Of a DNA stretch of 6,220 bases, positions 1 through 5,988 are shown piece by piece (positions within the stretch are counted from its first letter, which is position 1; each line of letters starts with the position of its first letter). A program made the position numbers and the translations under genes. The notes beneath the pieces were generated by a model that made no database searches, was not told where the DNA came from, and saw only the letters and a program-made list of their open reading frames with translations. Source of the stretch: an archaeon (lineage in GTDB: Archaea; Iainarchaeota; Iainarchaeia; Iainarchaeales; Iainarchaeaceae). The stretch is taken from NCBI GenBank assembly GCA_005239615.1, contig SBBR01000064.1, positions 1 to 6,220 of the forward strand. Direction: 5' to 3'.

Positions 1-1210
1 CCACCAGACCGGGAGCTGCGCGAGCGCCGGGAGGCAGCCCGACAGCGGGTTGACCTTGTTCTTCCTCCACAGCTCCATACCCGCCGTTTTCGAGCGCCCG
101 AACATAGCTTGTGTAGCCGCAGAAAACCTCATCGCTGCCCTGACCAGAGAACACCACCTTGAAACCCTGCCGCGAAATGGCCTCGGCGCACGCCAATTCC
201 GGCACCGCAATGCCGATTTGCATGACGTCGAAAAAATTCAGCATGGACATCGCCCTGAGGGCGAGGCGCTGCACATCGCCCTCGGACAAAACGACTTTTT
301 CGAGCGGCAGCACAAGTTCGTGCGCGGCCTTTTCCGCCGCAATCAGGTCATGGCTGCCTTCCAGCCCCGCGACGAAGAGCCTTGTTTCTGGCTCTTTTTC
401 CGCCACTGCCTTGGCGATTAGCGAGGAGTCAACGCCGCCGCTGAATAGCACGGCCGCCCTCTTCAGGCCTTGGGTCTGCACCTCAATTGTGCGTCCAAAC
501 GCGCTTCTGAGGGAACCAATTGAAGGGCCGGGGCGTTTCGGGGATTTTTGCGCAGTGTTCTTTTGCACTTCGCGCCTGAAATCCCCCATGTCGAAAATTT
601 TCGATCCCTTTAGACCATTTTTCCCGAATTCGAGGAGGTGCCCCGGCTCAAGAGGCCGAGGGAACTCTATTCCTATCCTCATCAGCGCACCGGGCTCTGA
701 TGCGAAGGCGGCCAGCTGATTGTTTTCTCCGAACCAGAGCGGCTTCTGACCAAGAAAGTCCCGGAAGGCGTGCAACCGGTTTTTGTGCAGGATGCCGAAC
801 GCGTATTCCCCGGCTGCCTTTTTGGAGAAAGACCTTAGCGCGGAGGCGAGGCTTTTGCTTTTGAGTTCGCGCCCGAGAAAAGCTGCAATGGCCTCGGAAT
901 CAGAAGCGCAGTCACGGCCGCCGGCGAGTTCCAGATAGTTATATATCTCACCATTGTGGGCGACTGAAATGCCAGCCGTTGAAATTGGCTGCATGGCATA
1001 TCCTGTGGTCGAGAGCAGGCAGTGGCCAAGGATGCAATCCGAAGCAGGGAAACATCCCAGCCCTGAAATATCCTTCGACTTCGCCTCGGCCTTCTCCGAC
1101 CTCAGGCCGAATGCTTCGGGGCCGCGGTGCCGCAGCGTAGACAACATTTCAACTGCCTGCTGTGTAACGTCGCTGCCGTCGCGGGACATTATGCCGATGA
1201 CCGAGCACAT
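1..1210 (-). CDS. asnB: Asparagine synthase (glutamine-hydrolysing), C-terminus outside window
   Basis: This enzyme makes asparagine from aspartate, ATP and glutamine in the cytoplasm. The visible 403 residues start MCSVIGIM, so Cys2 becomes the N-terminal nucleophile of a class II glutamine amidotransferase domain. Further family marks are RHRGPE (27-32), HNGEIYNY (85-92), SDSEAI (near 103) and RDFLGQKPLWF (near 150). The ATP-pyrophosphatase domain follows, with the P-loop SGGVDSS at 257-263 and the late motif SGQGSDEVFCGY. Archaeal AsnB proteins usually run to about 480-550 residues, so roughly 100 or more lie beyond the edge. The ATG at 1210 is fixed by the requirement for Cys at position 2. 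No Shine-Dalgarno precedes it and a TATA-like box lies 24-31 nt upstream, so the mRNA is probably leaderless. The last ~20 codons (about 1-60) read Pro/Gly/Ala-rich and unlike the family, so a frame change near the edge is possible. The family assignment is secure. Confidence 0.93.
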   Translation of the reverse strand, partial: MCSVIGIMSRDGSDVTQQAVEMLSTLRHRGPEAFGLRSEKAEAKSKDISGLGCFPASDCILGHCLLSTTGYAMQPISTAGISVAHNGEIYNYLELAGGRDCASDSEAIAAFLGRELKSKSLASALRSFSKKAAGEYAFGILHKNRLHAFRDFLGQKPLWFGENNQLAAFASEPGALMRIGIEFPRPLEPGHLLEFGKNGLKGSKIFDMGDFRREVQKNTAQKSPKRPGPSIGSLRSAFGRTIEVQTQGLKRAAVLFSGGVDSSLIAKAVAEKEPETRLFVAGLEGSHDLIAAEKAAHELVLPLEKVVLSEGDVQRLALRAMSMLNFFDVMQIGIAVPELACAEAISRQGFKVVFSGQGSDEVFCGYTSYVRALENGGYGAVEEEQGQPAVGLPPGARAAPGLV

Positions 1211-1233
1211 GGAATGAAAGTTGGTTGAAACGG

Positions 1234-1241
1234 TTAAAAAA
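1234..1241 (-). promoter_or_regulatory. TATA-like box of asnB
   Basis: The minus strand reads TTTTTTAA, 24-31 nt before the asnB ATG at 1210. Archaeal transcription starts about 25 nt after the TATA centre, so the transcript would begin at or next to the ATG. No GGTG or GGAG sequence stands in front of the start. The box sits inside small inverted repeats (GGTT AAAA AACC at 1232-1243; TTGGTT 1221-1226 with AACCAA 1240-1245), which could form an operator. Promoter placement is inferred from spacing and base composition only. Confidence 0.45.
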
Positions 1242-1383
1242 CCAATGAACCGACATGGCAAAAAATACGGAAAGAGGCACTTGGCTATTGGTTGGGAGGA
1301 AAATAGGGCAATTGGGTTTTCGGGACGTATCCGGAAAATGCGTTATGGCAAGCTTCATACTTTTAGGCTTTGGGCTAACGAAA

Positions 1384-1400
1384 ACGAAACTGGTATATAT
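1384..1400 (+). promoter_or_regulatory. Archaeal promoter (BRE-like plus TATA) of the DUF4139 gene
   Basis: A purine-rich BRE-like CGAAAC (1385-1390) is followed by TATATAT (1394-1400). A start of transcription about 26 nt downstream would fall near 1423 and give a leader of about ten bases that just includes the GGTGAT Shine-Dalgarno. The direct repeat AACGAAAACGAAAC (1377-1390) overlaps the BRE position. This is the best-formed promoter in the window. Confidence 0.55.
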
Positions 1401-1423
1401 TTGTTGGCAGCCATTTATCCAGT

Positions 1424-1429
1424 GGTGAT
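1424..1429 (+). promoter_or_regulatory. Shine-Dalgarno GGTGAT supporting the GTG start at 1433
   Basis: GGTGAT is a perfect complement to the 3' end of archaeal 16S rRNA (AUCACC). It ends three bases before GTG 1433, a short but usable spacing, and supports GTG as the start codon. The other genes with visible starts here (asnB, ABCE1, the gene at 6193) show no such site. Confidence 0.6.
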
Positions 1430-1432
1430 AAG

Positions 1433-2989
1433 GTGGAGAAAAACTACGTGGTAAAAAATGCCGTTCAACTTGTGGCAATAGCAGGTTTTGCGCTTGTAAT
1501 AGGATTCCTTATTTTCGGGGCGATGCTGCCGGACGGAAATGTTGTTCAGGAAAAGACAGTTAAGAGGCCGAGCATCAACGTGAGTGAGGTCTCCTACAGG
1601 GTGGCCGTGGGCAAGCCGGAAACCGCGCTCTTTGAAGGTCCGACAACGCAGGCTTCCATAAAGGCCTCGAGCGAACTCACCGTGTACAACCAGAACCTCG
1701 CCTTGGTGAAGGACGTGAGGAAAATGAGGCTCGAAAAAGGCGTGAACGAGGTCAGGTTCACTGATGTTGCATCTGGCATCGATGCCACGAGCGTGCGCTT
1801 CTCGGACCTCACATTCAAGGACACTGGGGTTCTGGAGCAAAGTTACCAATACGACCTTGTGAGCACCCAAAAAATACTTGAAAAATACCTAGACAAGGAA
1901 ATAATGGCGCAGGCACAGCAGGGGCAGGGCGCCGGGGCGAAAGAGTATAAAGGCAAGCTGCTCGGCTACAATGACGGGCTTGTCCTGCAGACCGCTGATG
2001 GAATCGTAACGCTGAAGGACTACTCCAACGTGAGTTTCCAGGAGCTCCCTGAAGGGCTGCTCACGAAGCCGACGCTCGTGTGGAAGGTTTACACGGAGAG
2101 CGCCGGGGAGAGGGACACTGAAACCGCATACCTGACCTCAGGGCTCGACTGGAGGGCGGATTATGTGGCGGTAGCGAACGAGAAGGACGATGCCATAAGC
2201 TTCAGCGGCTGGACGACAATAACGAACAATTCAGGCACGTCCTATCCTGACACGAAGCTGAAGCTCGTCGCGGGAGATGTGCACAGGGTTCAGGAATCGC
2301 CGCGTTACGCAGAGGCGTACGATTATGCGGTGAAGTCAGGCGCTGCAGCGCCCCAGCAGTTCGGCACACAGGCCCTCTTTGAATATTACCTGTACACTCT
2401 TGACAGGAGAACAGACATCAGGAATAACGAGACAAAGCAGATTTCGCTGCTCGAAGCGCCGCAAGTGCCGGTGAAAAAGGAGTACGTGTACGAGCCAAAT
2501 AAGCATGTTTACTACTACAACGGCGGGGACACCAGCAAGAAGGTCGAGGTCAGGCTCAACTTCAAGAACTCTGAAGCGCAGGGCCTTGGAGTGCCGCTGC
2601 CGAAAGGCACTGTGAGGGTCTACAAGAAGGACTCGGATGGGCAGCTGCAGTTCATCGGCGAGGATTCCATCGACCACACCAAGAAGGAGGACGACCTCGA
2701 CCTCTTCCTCGGCAACGCGTTTGACATCACCGGGGAGAAGGTGCAGGTCAGCATGCAGGAAATATCAAAAGGCCTTAGGCGCGAGGAGTACAAGGTCACT
2801 TTCGAGAACCAGAAGGATGAAGCAGTAAAGGTCAAGTTCAAGGAGCACCTCTACGGCAGCTGGAGCATCACCAAGAGCTCGCAGGAATACGAGAAGAAGA
2901 GCTCGACCGAGGCTGACTTCATTGTTGATGTGCCGGCGAAGGGCAAGGCTGAAGTGACTTACACTGTCGAGTACCGGAGCTACTACTAA
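1433..2989 (+). CDS. Membrane-anchored DUF4139 domain protein
   Basis: A 518-residue protein of unknown function. Residues 1-9 carry Lys3 and Lys8 and are followed by one hydrophobic segment (about 10-32), which predicts an N-terminal signal anchor with the rest outside the cell. From about residue 80 the sequence follows the DUF4140/DUF4139 pattern. It begins with SELTVYNQNLALVKDVR, then shows YLTSGLDWRADYV (from about 233) and the ITNNSGTSYPDTKLKLVAGDV stretch (about 260-283). The late hallmark is GLGVPLPKGTVRVYKKD with GEDSIDHTKKEDD and GNAFDITGE (about 385-440). The C-terminal ~70 residues look like a beta-rich domain and end in VEYRSYY. No catalytic motif is visible. The GTG start is chosen because GGTGAT and a TATATAT box precede it and because it keeps the anchor intact. 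It is divergent from asnB and convergent with ABCE1, so it is probably transcribed alone. Family membership is clear; the role is unknown. Confidence 0.9.
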   Translation: MEKNYVVKNAVQLVAIAGFALVIGFLIFGAMLPDGNVVQEKTVKRPSINVSEVSYRVAVGKPETALFEGPTTQASIKASSELTVYNQNLALVKDVRKMRLEKGVNEVRFTDVASGIDATSVRFSDLTFKDTGVLEQSYQYDLVSTQKILEKYLDKEIMAQAQQGQGAGAKEYKGKLLGYNDGLVLQTADGIVTLKDYSNVSFQELPEGLLTKPTLVWKVYTESAGERDTETAYLTSGLDWRADYVAVANEKDDAISFSGWTTITNNSGTSYPDTKLKLVAGDVHRVQESPRYAEAYDYAVKSGAAAPQQFGTQALFEYYLYTLDRRTDIRNNETKQISLLEAPQVPVKKEYVYEPNKHVYYYNGGDTSKKVEVRLNFKNSEAQGLGVPLPKGTVRVYKKDSDGQLQFIGEDSIDHTKKEDDLDLFLGNAFDITGEKVQVSMQEISKGLRREEYKVTFENQKDEAVKVKFKEHLYGSWSITKSSQEYEKKSSTEADFIVDVPAKGKAEVTYTVEYRSYY

Positions 2990-3047
2990 AGATATTCCGC
3001 ATGCACAACATTCACTGGTACGCTTAAATGCTTCTTAGGGGCTATCG

Positions 3048-3065
3048 AATAAATAAAAAATAATA
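3048..3065 (-). terminator. T-rich tract: possible terminator for the ABCE1 transcript, or TATA of a plus-strand ORF
   Basis: On the minus strand this is an 18-nt run of T and A that includes six consecutive T residues. Archaeal RNA polymerase stops at such T-rich tracts, so it could end transcripts coming from ABCE1 about 260 nt past its stop. Read on the plus strand, its centre lies 30 nt before ATG 3086, the same distance seen for the other TATA boxes here, so it could instead be a promoter. The sequence cannot decide between the two. Confidence 0.35.
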
Positions 3066-3085
3066 CGGGCACATGGTAGTTATTT

Positions 3086-3241
3086 ATGCCTGTAAAACGC
3101 AAATTCGGAAGACCTGAATGTAGGGTTGTGCCAAGCCCGGACGGCGGAACCAACTCGGCCAAATGGAAGTCAAGAATGCTCTTCCTTAGGCAACGCAATA
3201 GTGCCCGTGGACTTCTTCGGATTTGCCTTCAACGGAACTGA
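3086..3241 (+). pseudogene. Possible short or frameshifted plus-strand gene
   Basis: An ATG-started frame of 51 codons begins MPVKRKFGRPECRVV and ends at TGA 3239. An AT-rich, TATA-like tract is centred 30 nt upstream, matching the leaderless spacing of the neighbouring genes. Removing one base near 3174 would join SAKWKSRM to SSLGNAIVPVDFF in the next frame. LGNAIVP resembles motif X at the end of DNA C5-cytosine methyltransferases, so this may be the remnant of such a gene. The match is only seven residues, and no other methyltransferase motif is visible. The frame also overlaps a protein-like frame on the other strand. Treat it as a weak candidate. Confidence 0.2.
3179..3202 (+). repeat. 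24-nt direct repeat, copy 1
   Basis: The core CTTAGGCAACGCAATA (3185-3200) matches CTTAGGCAACGTAATA at 3324-3339 with one difference. Over 24 nt the two copies agree at 20 positions. The offset is 139 bp. This copy lies outside the ABCE1 coding region. Confidence 0.7.
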
Positions 3242-3332
3242 AGCCGACGCCATACCACTGCCTAAAGGCGAAGGCTTCCTTTGGGTTGGTGAACTGCCGC
3301 AGTTTTGGGGCCTTTGGCTCTCGCTTAGGCAA
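3186..3332 (-). CDS. Possible 48-aa small ORF overlapping the 3' end of ABCE1
   Basis: In the +1 frame relative to ABCE1, a TTG-started frame overlaps the ABCE1 stop by eight bases and runs 48 codons. It starts MPKREPKAPKLRQF, has an aromatic middle (EAFAFRQWYGVGF) and ends HGHYCVA before TAA. About 64% of its third positions are G or C, in keeping with nearby genes. Its last residues echo the ABCE1 C-terminus (EYYYVA) because both lie in the 24-nt repeat. No ATG is present, no family was recognised, and the complementary frame is also open, so it could be chance or a decayed tail. It would be transcribed with ABCE1 if real. Confidence 0.25.
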   Translation of the reverse strand: MPKREPKAPKLRQFTNPKEAFAFRQWYGVGFSSVEGKSEEVHGHYCVA

Positions 3333-3341
3333 CGTAATAAT
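3318..3341 (+). repeat. 24-nt direct repeat, copy 2 (overlaps the end of ABCE1)
   Basis: This copy contains the last five ABCE1 codons (YYYVA) and the stop on the minus strand. Since the tyrosine-rich tail is typical of ABCE1, this copy is probably ancestral and copy 1 at 3179-3202 derived, although convergence cannot be excluded. Confidence 0.7.
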
Positions 3342-5211
3342 ACTCCCCGCTCCTCTTCTGTTCCTGGTCGAGCTGCGAGCCCGGCTTGTTTGCGCGCGGC
3401 CTGCCTGATTCGTGGTCGCGGCGAAAGCTGATTTGCATGTGCCGCAGAAAATGGTTCATTCCCTCGCGCATCTGCATCGGCGCCTGTGCCATGCCGTGAA
3501 TTGATGGCTCCCCCTCGAATATGATGAGCCTATCCGAGACGTGGTCCTGGAAGAGCAGGTCGTGGTCGACCACCATGCAAACCTTCTTCCTCGAGGAGGT
3601 TATGGAGCGGATTGCCTCTGCCATGTTGAGCCTGTCCTCAATATCGACAAACGCGGTTGGCTCGTCGAGGAGGATGAGGTCTGCGCTGTTCCTTGCCAAC
3701 GCAACTCCGACAGCTAACTTCTGCAGCTCCCCTCCGCTCAATTCATCGAGGCGGTGGTGCTGCAGGTCCGAAATAGCAAGGCGCCGGTCCACCTCGTTGC
3801 GGAAGAGGGCCCTATCTATATCCTGCTCCGAAAGGAACTGCTCAACTGTAATGCCCTGTTCAGGGGAGAGGTATTGCGGCTTGTAGGAGACCTTCATTTT
3901 GAATTCAATGGGGCCTGAGTCAGGCTTTTCTACCCCCGCGAGCATCTTCACAAAAGTGGTTTTGCCGATGCCGTTTGACCCCATAATGCCGAGCACTTCT
4001 CCTTCGCGCAGCTCGCCTGGGCTCACTTCCAAAGAGAATGGGCCGAGGGTTTTTTTGAGGTGCTGGTAAGAGGCGATGACGGCTTTTTTCCGGTAATCTG
4101 TCGGGGGCTTTGGGTCGAAGCGCAGCTCCTCCTTCCGGAAGCGCACATTCTCGTCCTTCACTTTCCCATCCAGGAACTCGTTGATGCCGTTGCGAACGCT
4201 CTTCACATTCGATACTATTCCGTAAGCGGATTTTTTTCCGTACAACAGGTTCACGTAATCGCTCATGTAATCCAAAACCGCAAGGTCGTGCTCTATCACA
4301 ACAACACCCTTTCCAGCCTCGGCCAGCGACCTGATGATTTTCGCCGCATTCAGGCGCTCCCTTATGTCAAGGTAGGATGTGGGTTCGTCGAAGGCATAGA
4401 AGTCGGCATCCTTGATGGACGCTGCCGCGATTGCCACGCGCTGCAATTCCCCCCCACTCAGTTCTGATAGGTCTCTGCCGAGGATTTTCTGGAGGTTTAG
4501 CCCCTGGGACACTGAACTCAATTCCACTGCCCCCTCCGGCCATGCTGCCTTTTTGAGAAGGCCCTCCACATTGCCCTTGTACACTTTTGGGATTTGCGCG
4601 ATGTTCTGTGGCTTGTAAGAGACGCGAACGCCCTTATCCTTTAGCATGGTGAAATATGATTGTATCTCCCTGCCGCGGAAGAACGAAATGACGGGGCCAT
4701 AATCAGGGCTTTTGTTAGTATAGTCGCCGAGGTTTGGCACTATCTGGCCCGAGAGGATTTTGAGGATTGTGCTCTTGCCTATGCCGTTCCTGCCGATGAG
4801 CCCTACCACTTCGCCCTTCTTCACGGAAGGCAGTCTGTAGACGCGGAAGGCGTTCTCTCCGAACCTGTGCGAGGGCGGCTCTGAGAGTTCCTGCACGAGG
4901 TTCTCGATATAGATGCAATCTACAGGGCACTTCTGCACGCATATGTTGCAACCGATGCACAACTCCTCGCTTATTATAGGCTTGCTTTTTTTCACGTCCT
5001 GGCCGGAAATACTTGAGCCTGGAACCGAAACCCAGCCACTGCCCTCACCATGGCCATGACCTTTGCCACCTGCCGCCGGCCTGACGCCTCCAATACCCAG
5101 CACGATGCAGTCTTTGCCCGCGCGGTTCACCGGGCACACGTTCGCGCACAGAAAATCGCACGCAGTGCCGTTCACGCACCTGTCAAGCTCGACAACAGCA
5201 ACCCTTGCCAT
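3325..5211 (-). CDS. ABCE1: ABCE1/Rli1 ribosome-recycling ATPase
   Basis: This twin-ATPase splits ribosomes into subunits after termination or rescue, acting in the cytoplasm with release factor aRF1 or Pelota. The 628 residues show all the family parts. The first Fe-S cluster has Cys12, 18, 22 and 26; the second is Cys85, 88, 91 and 95. NBD1 has Walker A GRNGIGKST (140-148), the helix-loop-helix insertion around 172-200, signature LSGGELQ (251-257), Walker B with Glu276 and H-loop His308. NBD2 has Walker A GSNGIGKTT (411-419), signature LSGGELQ (491-497), Walker B with Glu517 and His550. The hinge-rich tail follows, with RREGMN-type sequence, FRRDHESGRPRANKPGS and a final EYYYVA. All catalytic residues are present. 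Archaeal relatives are usually near 590-600 residues; the excess is a Gly/His-rich insertion at about 43-75 between the clusters. The ATG at 5211 gives the standard MARVAVVELDRC opening. It lacks a Shine-Dalgarno and has a TATA-like box 26-32 nt upstream. It lies 75 bp after the Fic gene on the same strand. Confidence 0.97.
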   Translation of the reverse strand: MARVAVVELDRCVNGTACDFLCANVCPVNRAGKDCIVLGIGGVRPAAGGKGHGHGEGSGWVSVPGSSISGQDVKKSKPIISEELCIGCNICVQKCPVDCIYIENLVQELSEPPSHRFGENAFRVYRLPSVKKGEVVGLIGRNGIGKSTILKILSGQIVPNLGDYTNKSPDYGPVISFFRGREIQSYFTMLKDKGVRVSYKPQNIAQIPKVYKGNVEGLLKKAAWPEGAVELSSVSQGLNLQKILGRDLSELSGGELQRVAIAAASIKDADFYAFDEPTSYLDIRERLNAAKIIRSLAEAGKGVVVIEHDLAVLDYMSDYVNLLYGKKSAYGIVSNVKSVRNGINEFLDGKVKDENVRFRKEELRFDPKPPTDYRKKAVIASYQHLKKTLGPFSLEVSPGELREGEVLGIMGSNGIGKTTFVKMLAGVEKPDSGPIEFKMKVSYKPQYLSPEQGITVEQFLSEQDIDRALFRNEVDRRLAISDLQHHRLDELSGGELQKLAVGVALARNSADLILLDEPTAFVDIEDRLNMAEAIRSITSSRKKVCMVVDHDLLFQDHVSDRLIIFEGEPSIHGMAQAPMQMREGMNHFLRHMQISFRRDHESGRPRANKPGSQLDQEQKRSGEYYYVA

Positions 5212-5236
5212 GCAGAAAGGATTGGATTTGACATTG

Positions 5237-5243
5237 TTTAAAA
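5237..5243 (-). promoter_or_regulatory. TATA-like box of ABCE1
   Basis: The minus strand reads TTTTAAA, centred 29 nt before the ABCE1 ATG at 5211. A start about 26 nt downstream would give a leaderless or nearly leaderless mRNA, in agreement with the lack of a Shine-Dalgarno. It implies that ABCE1 has its own promoter in the 75-bp gap after the Fic gene. Confidence 0.5.
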
Positions 5244-5286
5244 CACTAATGCAGGGGGCAGGGCGCTCCTACCAATTAAAATGCCC

Positions 5287-5679
5287 TTATTTCTGGCTTT
5301 TGAGGAATTCCTTTATCTGCCTGAAATACTGCCGTAGCGAGAATTCCACAAAGTTCCCAGGTTCGTTCTTCTCCACGCTCTTCACGAAGCTCTCAAAGTA
5401 TTCTTCCTTACTCGCGGAAATGTTGAGCAGCGGAAAGCCGTTGTCAAGGAGCGTTTTATTGAGCACAAGGCGGCATATTCTCTTGTTGCCGTCAAGGAAC
5501 GGGTGTATCCTATAAAGTGTGGTGTGTGCAATAAACGCCTTTTCAAGCGAGTTGAGGCCGGTTTTGTTGTACCAGTCCGTAACGTTCAGGTCGACATTCA
5601 CATCTTCCGTGGTAAGGGTCGTAAGCGTGAAGAGTATCGTGCTGTCAACATCATATTTTCTCCGTTTTGCAAGGCTCAT
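5287..5679 (-). CDS. Fic-domain protein, C-terminal portion with internal loss
   Basis: Fic proteins transfer a nucleotide or phosphate group to hydroxyl side chains of target proteins. The longest intact frame encodes 130 residues. The active-site loop HPFLDGNKRICR is at 59-70, with His59 as the catalytic base. It is preceded by the usual helix EKAFIAHTTLYRI and followed by LNKTLLDNGFPLLNI and a helical tail ending LRQYFRQIKEFLKSQK. The second Gly of the common GNGR is Lys, as in Doc-type toxins. Near residue 32 the text jumps from TTEDVNVDLN to DWYNKTGLN. In relatives these are separated by roughly 90-100 residues of Fic helices, so a piece is missing in frame. The N-terminal part is encoded upstream in another frame (5700-5943), so the ATG at 5679 is probably an internal methionine, not the ancestral start. 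The family call is strong; activity is doubtful. Confidence 0.8.
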   Translation of the reverse strand: MSLAKRRKYDVDSTILFTLTTLTTEDVNVDLNVTDWYNKTGLNSLEKAFIAHTTLYRIHPFLDGNKRICRLVLNKTLLDNGFPLLNISASKEEYFESFVKSVEKNEPGNFVEFSLRQYFRQIKEFLKSQK

Positions 5680-5699
5680 CGAGTTGTACTTGCCATAGA

Positions 5700-5943
5700 A
5701 CCTGTCCGAACAGCGCCACCTTTATTAGGTCGTCTTTCGAAATGTATCTTGTTGAATGATTATTGCCTATAAGTTTTGCAACAAGTTCTGACCTGAGCGC
5801 TTCCTCAAGCTTTCCCTGTTGCGCTTTTGAGGGTTTTTTGTTACCGACATACTTGCTGAACGTCTTAGTTTTTCCGGCTATGGAATAGCTCAGGCTCAGA
5901 TAGTAGTATATTCCGCCCTTGATTTCCTTGCCAGGATTGCCAT
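5700..5943 (-). pseudogene. Out-of-frame N-terminal part of the Fic gene
   Basis: Upstream of the Fic core another minus-strand frame encodes GNPGKEIKGGIYYYLSLS, then GKTKTFSKYVGNKKPSKAQ and a helix up to DDLIKVALFG. This is the lysine- and tyrosine-rich strand module that often opens archaeal Fic proteins. It has no start codon in its own frame, because TAA stands just before it. ATG 5943 is in the frame of the C-terminal part but meets TGA after 15 codons. One base missing just after 5943 and one extra base near 5697-5715 would join ATG 5943, this module and the Fic core into one frame. Two indels of opposite sign and an internal deletion together suggest a decaying gene, unless the indels are assembly errors. 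Confidence 0.65.
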
Positions 5944-5950
5944 ATTATTG

Positions 5951-5988
5951 GTTAGGCTGACAACATTATTTGAAATAATCCGCCTAAC
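5951..5988. repeat. Palindrome A (GTTAGGC...GCCTAAC) over the Fic promoter position
   Basis: GTTAGGC (5951-5957) pairs with GCCTAAC (5982-5988). Nested inside is a near-perfect AT palindrome, ATTATTT G AAATAAT (5965-5979), centred 29 nt before ATG 5943 on the minus strand. That is where a TATA box for the Fic gene would sit. Six T residues follow on the plus strand (5989-5994). It could be an operator overlapping the promoter. Confidence 0.65.

Larger units (their letters stand above)
2990..3324. other. Intergenic region between convergent genes, with repeat and ambiguous short ORFs
   Basis: This 335-bp stretch between the stop codons of the DUF4139 gene and ABCE1 holds several things. There is an AT-rich tract at 3048-3065, one copy of a 24-nt direct repeat (3179-3202) whose partner overlaps the end of ABCE1, and an imperfect hairpin (CCTAAAGG 3261-3268 with CCTTTGGG 3278-3285). 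Two short reading frames lie on opposite strands and are listed separately. No tRNA or other structured RNA was recognised. The mix suggests a decayed gene or duplicated segment rather than a plain spacer, but the sequence alone does not say which strand was coding. Confidence 0.5.

Noticed and set aside
50..719. Plus-strand open frames opposite asnB
   Set aside because: They are antisense to a gene with clear AsnB motifs and have no recognisable domains; GC-rich coding DNA leaves the opposite strand open.
1221..1454. TTG-started 77-codon plus-strand frame in the promoter region
   Set aside because: It runs over the promoter and into the DUF4139 start, has no Shine-Dalgarno and no family resemblance; the base pattern is that of a regulatory spacer.
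2986..3198. 70-codon minus-strand frame after DUF4139
   Set aside because: It starts with TTG inside the repeat, crosses the T-rich tract and has no protein-like composition or upstream signal of its own.
3521..5241. Several plus-strand frames opposite ABCE1
   Set aside because: ABCE1 is complete with every motif in place; these frames are its shadow and show no domains.
5260..5287. AGGGC/GCCCT stem between the Fic and ABCE1 genes
   Set aside because: Only five base pairs with an 18-nt loop and no T-run; too weak to call a terminator.
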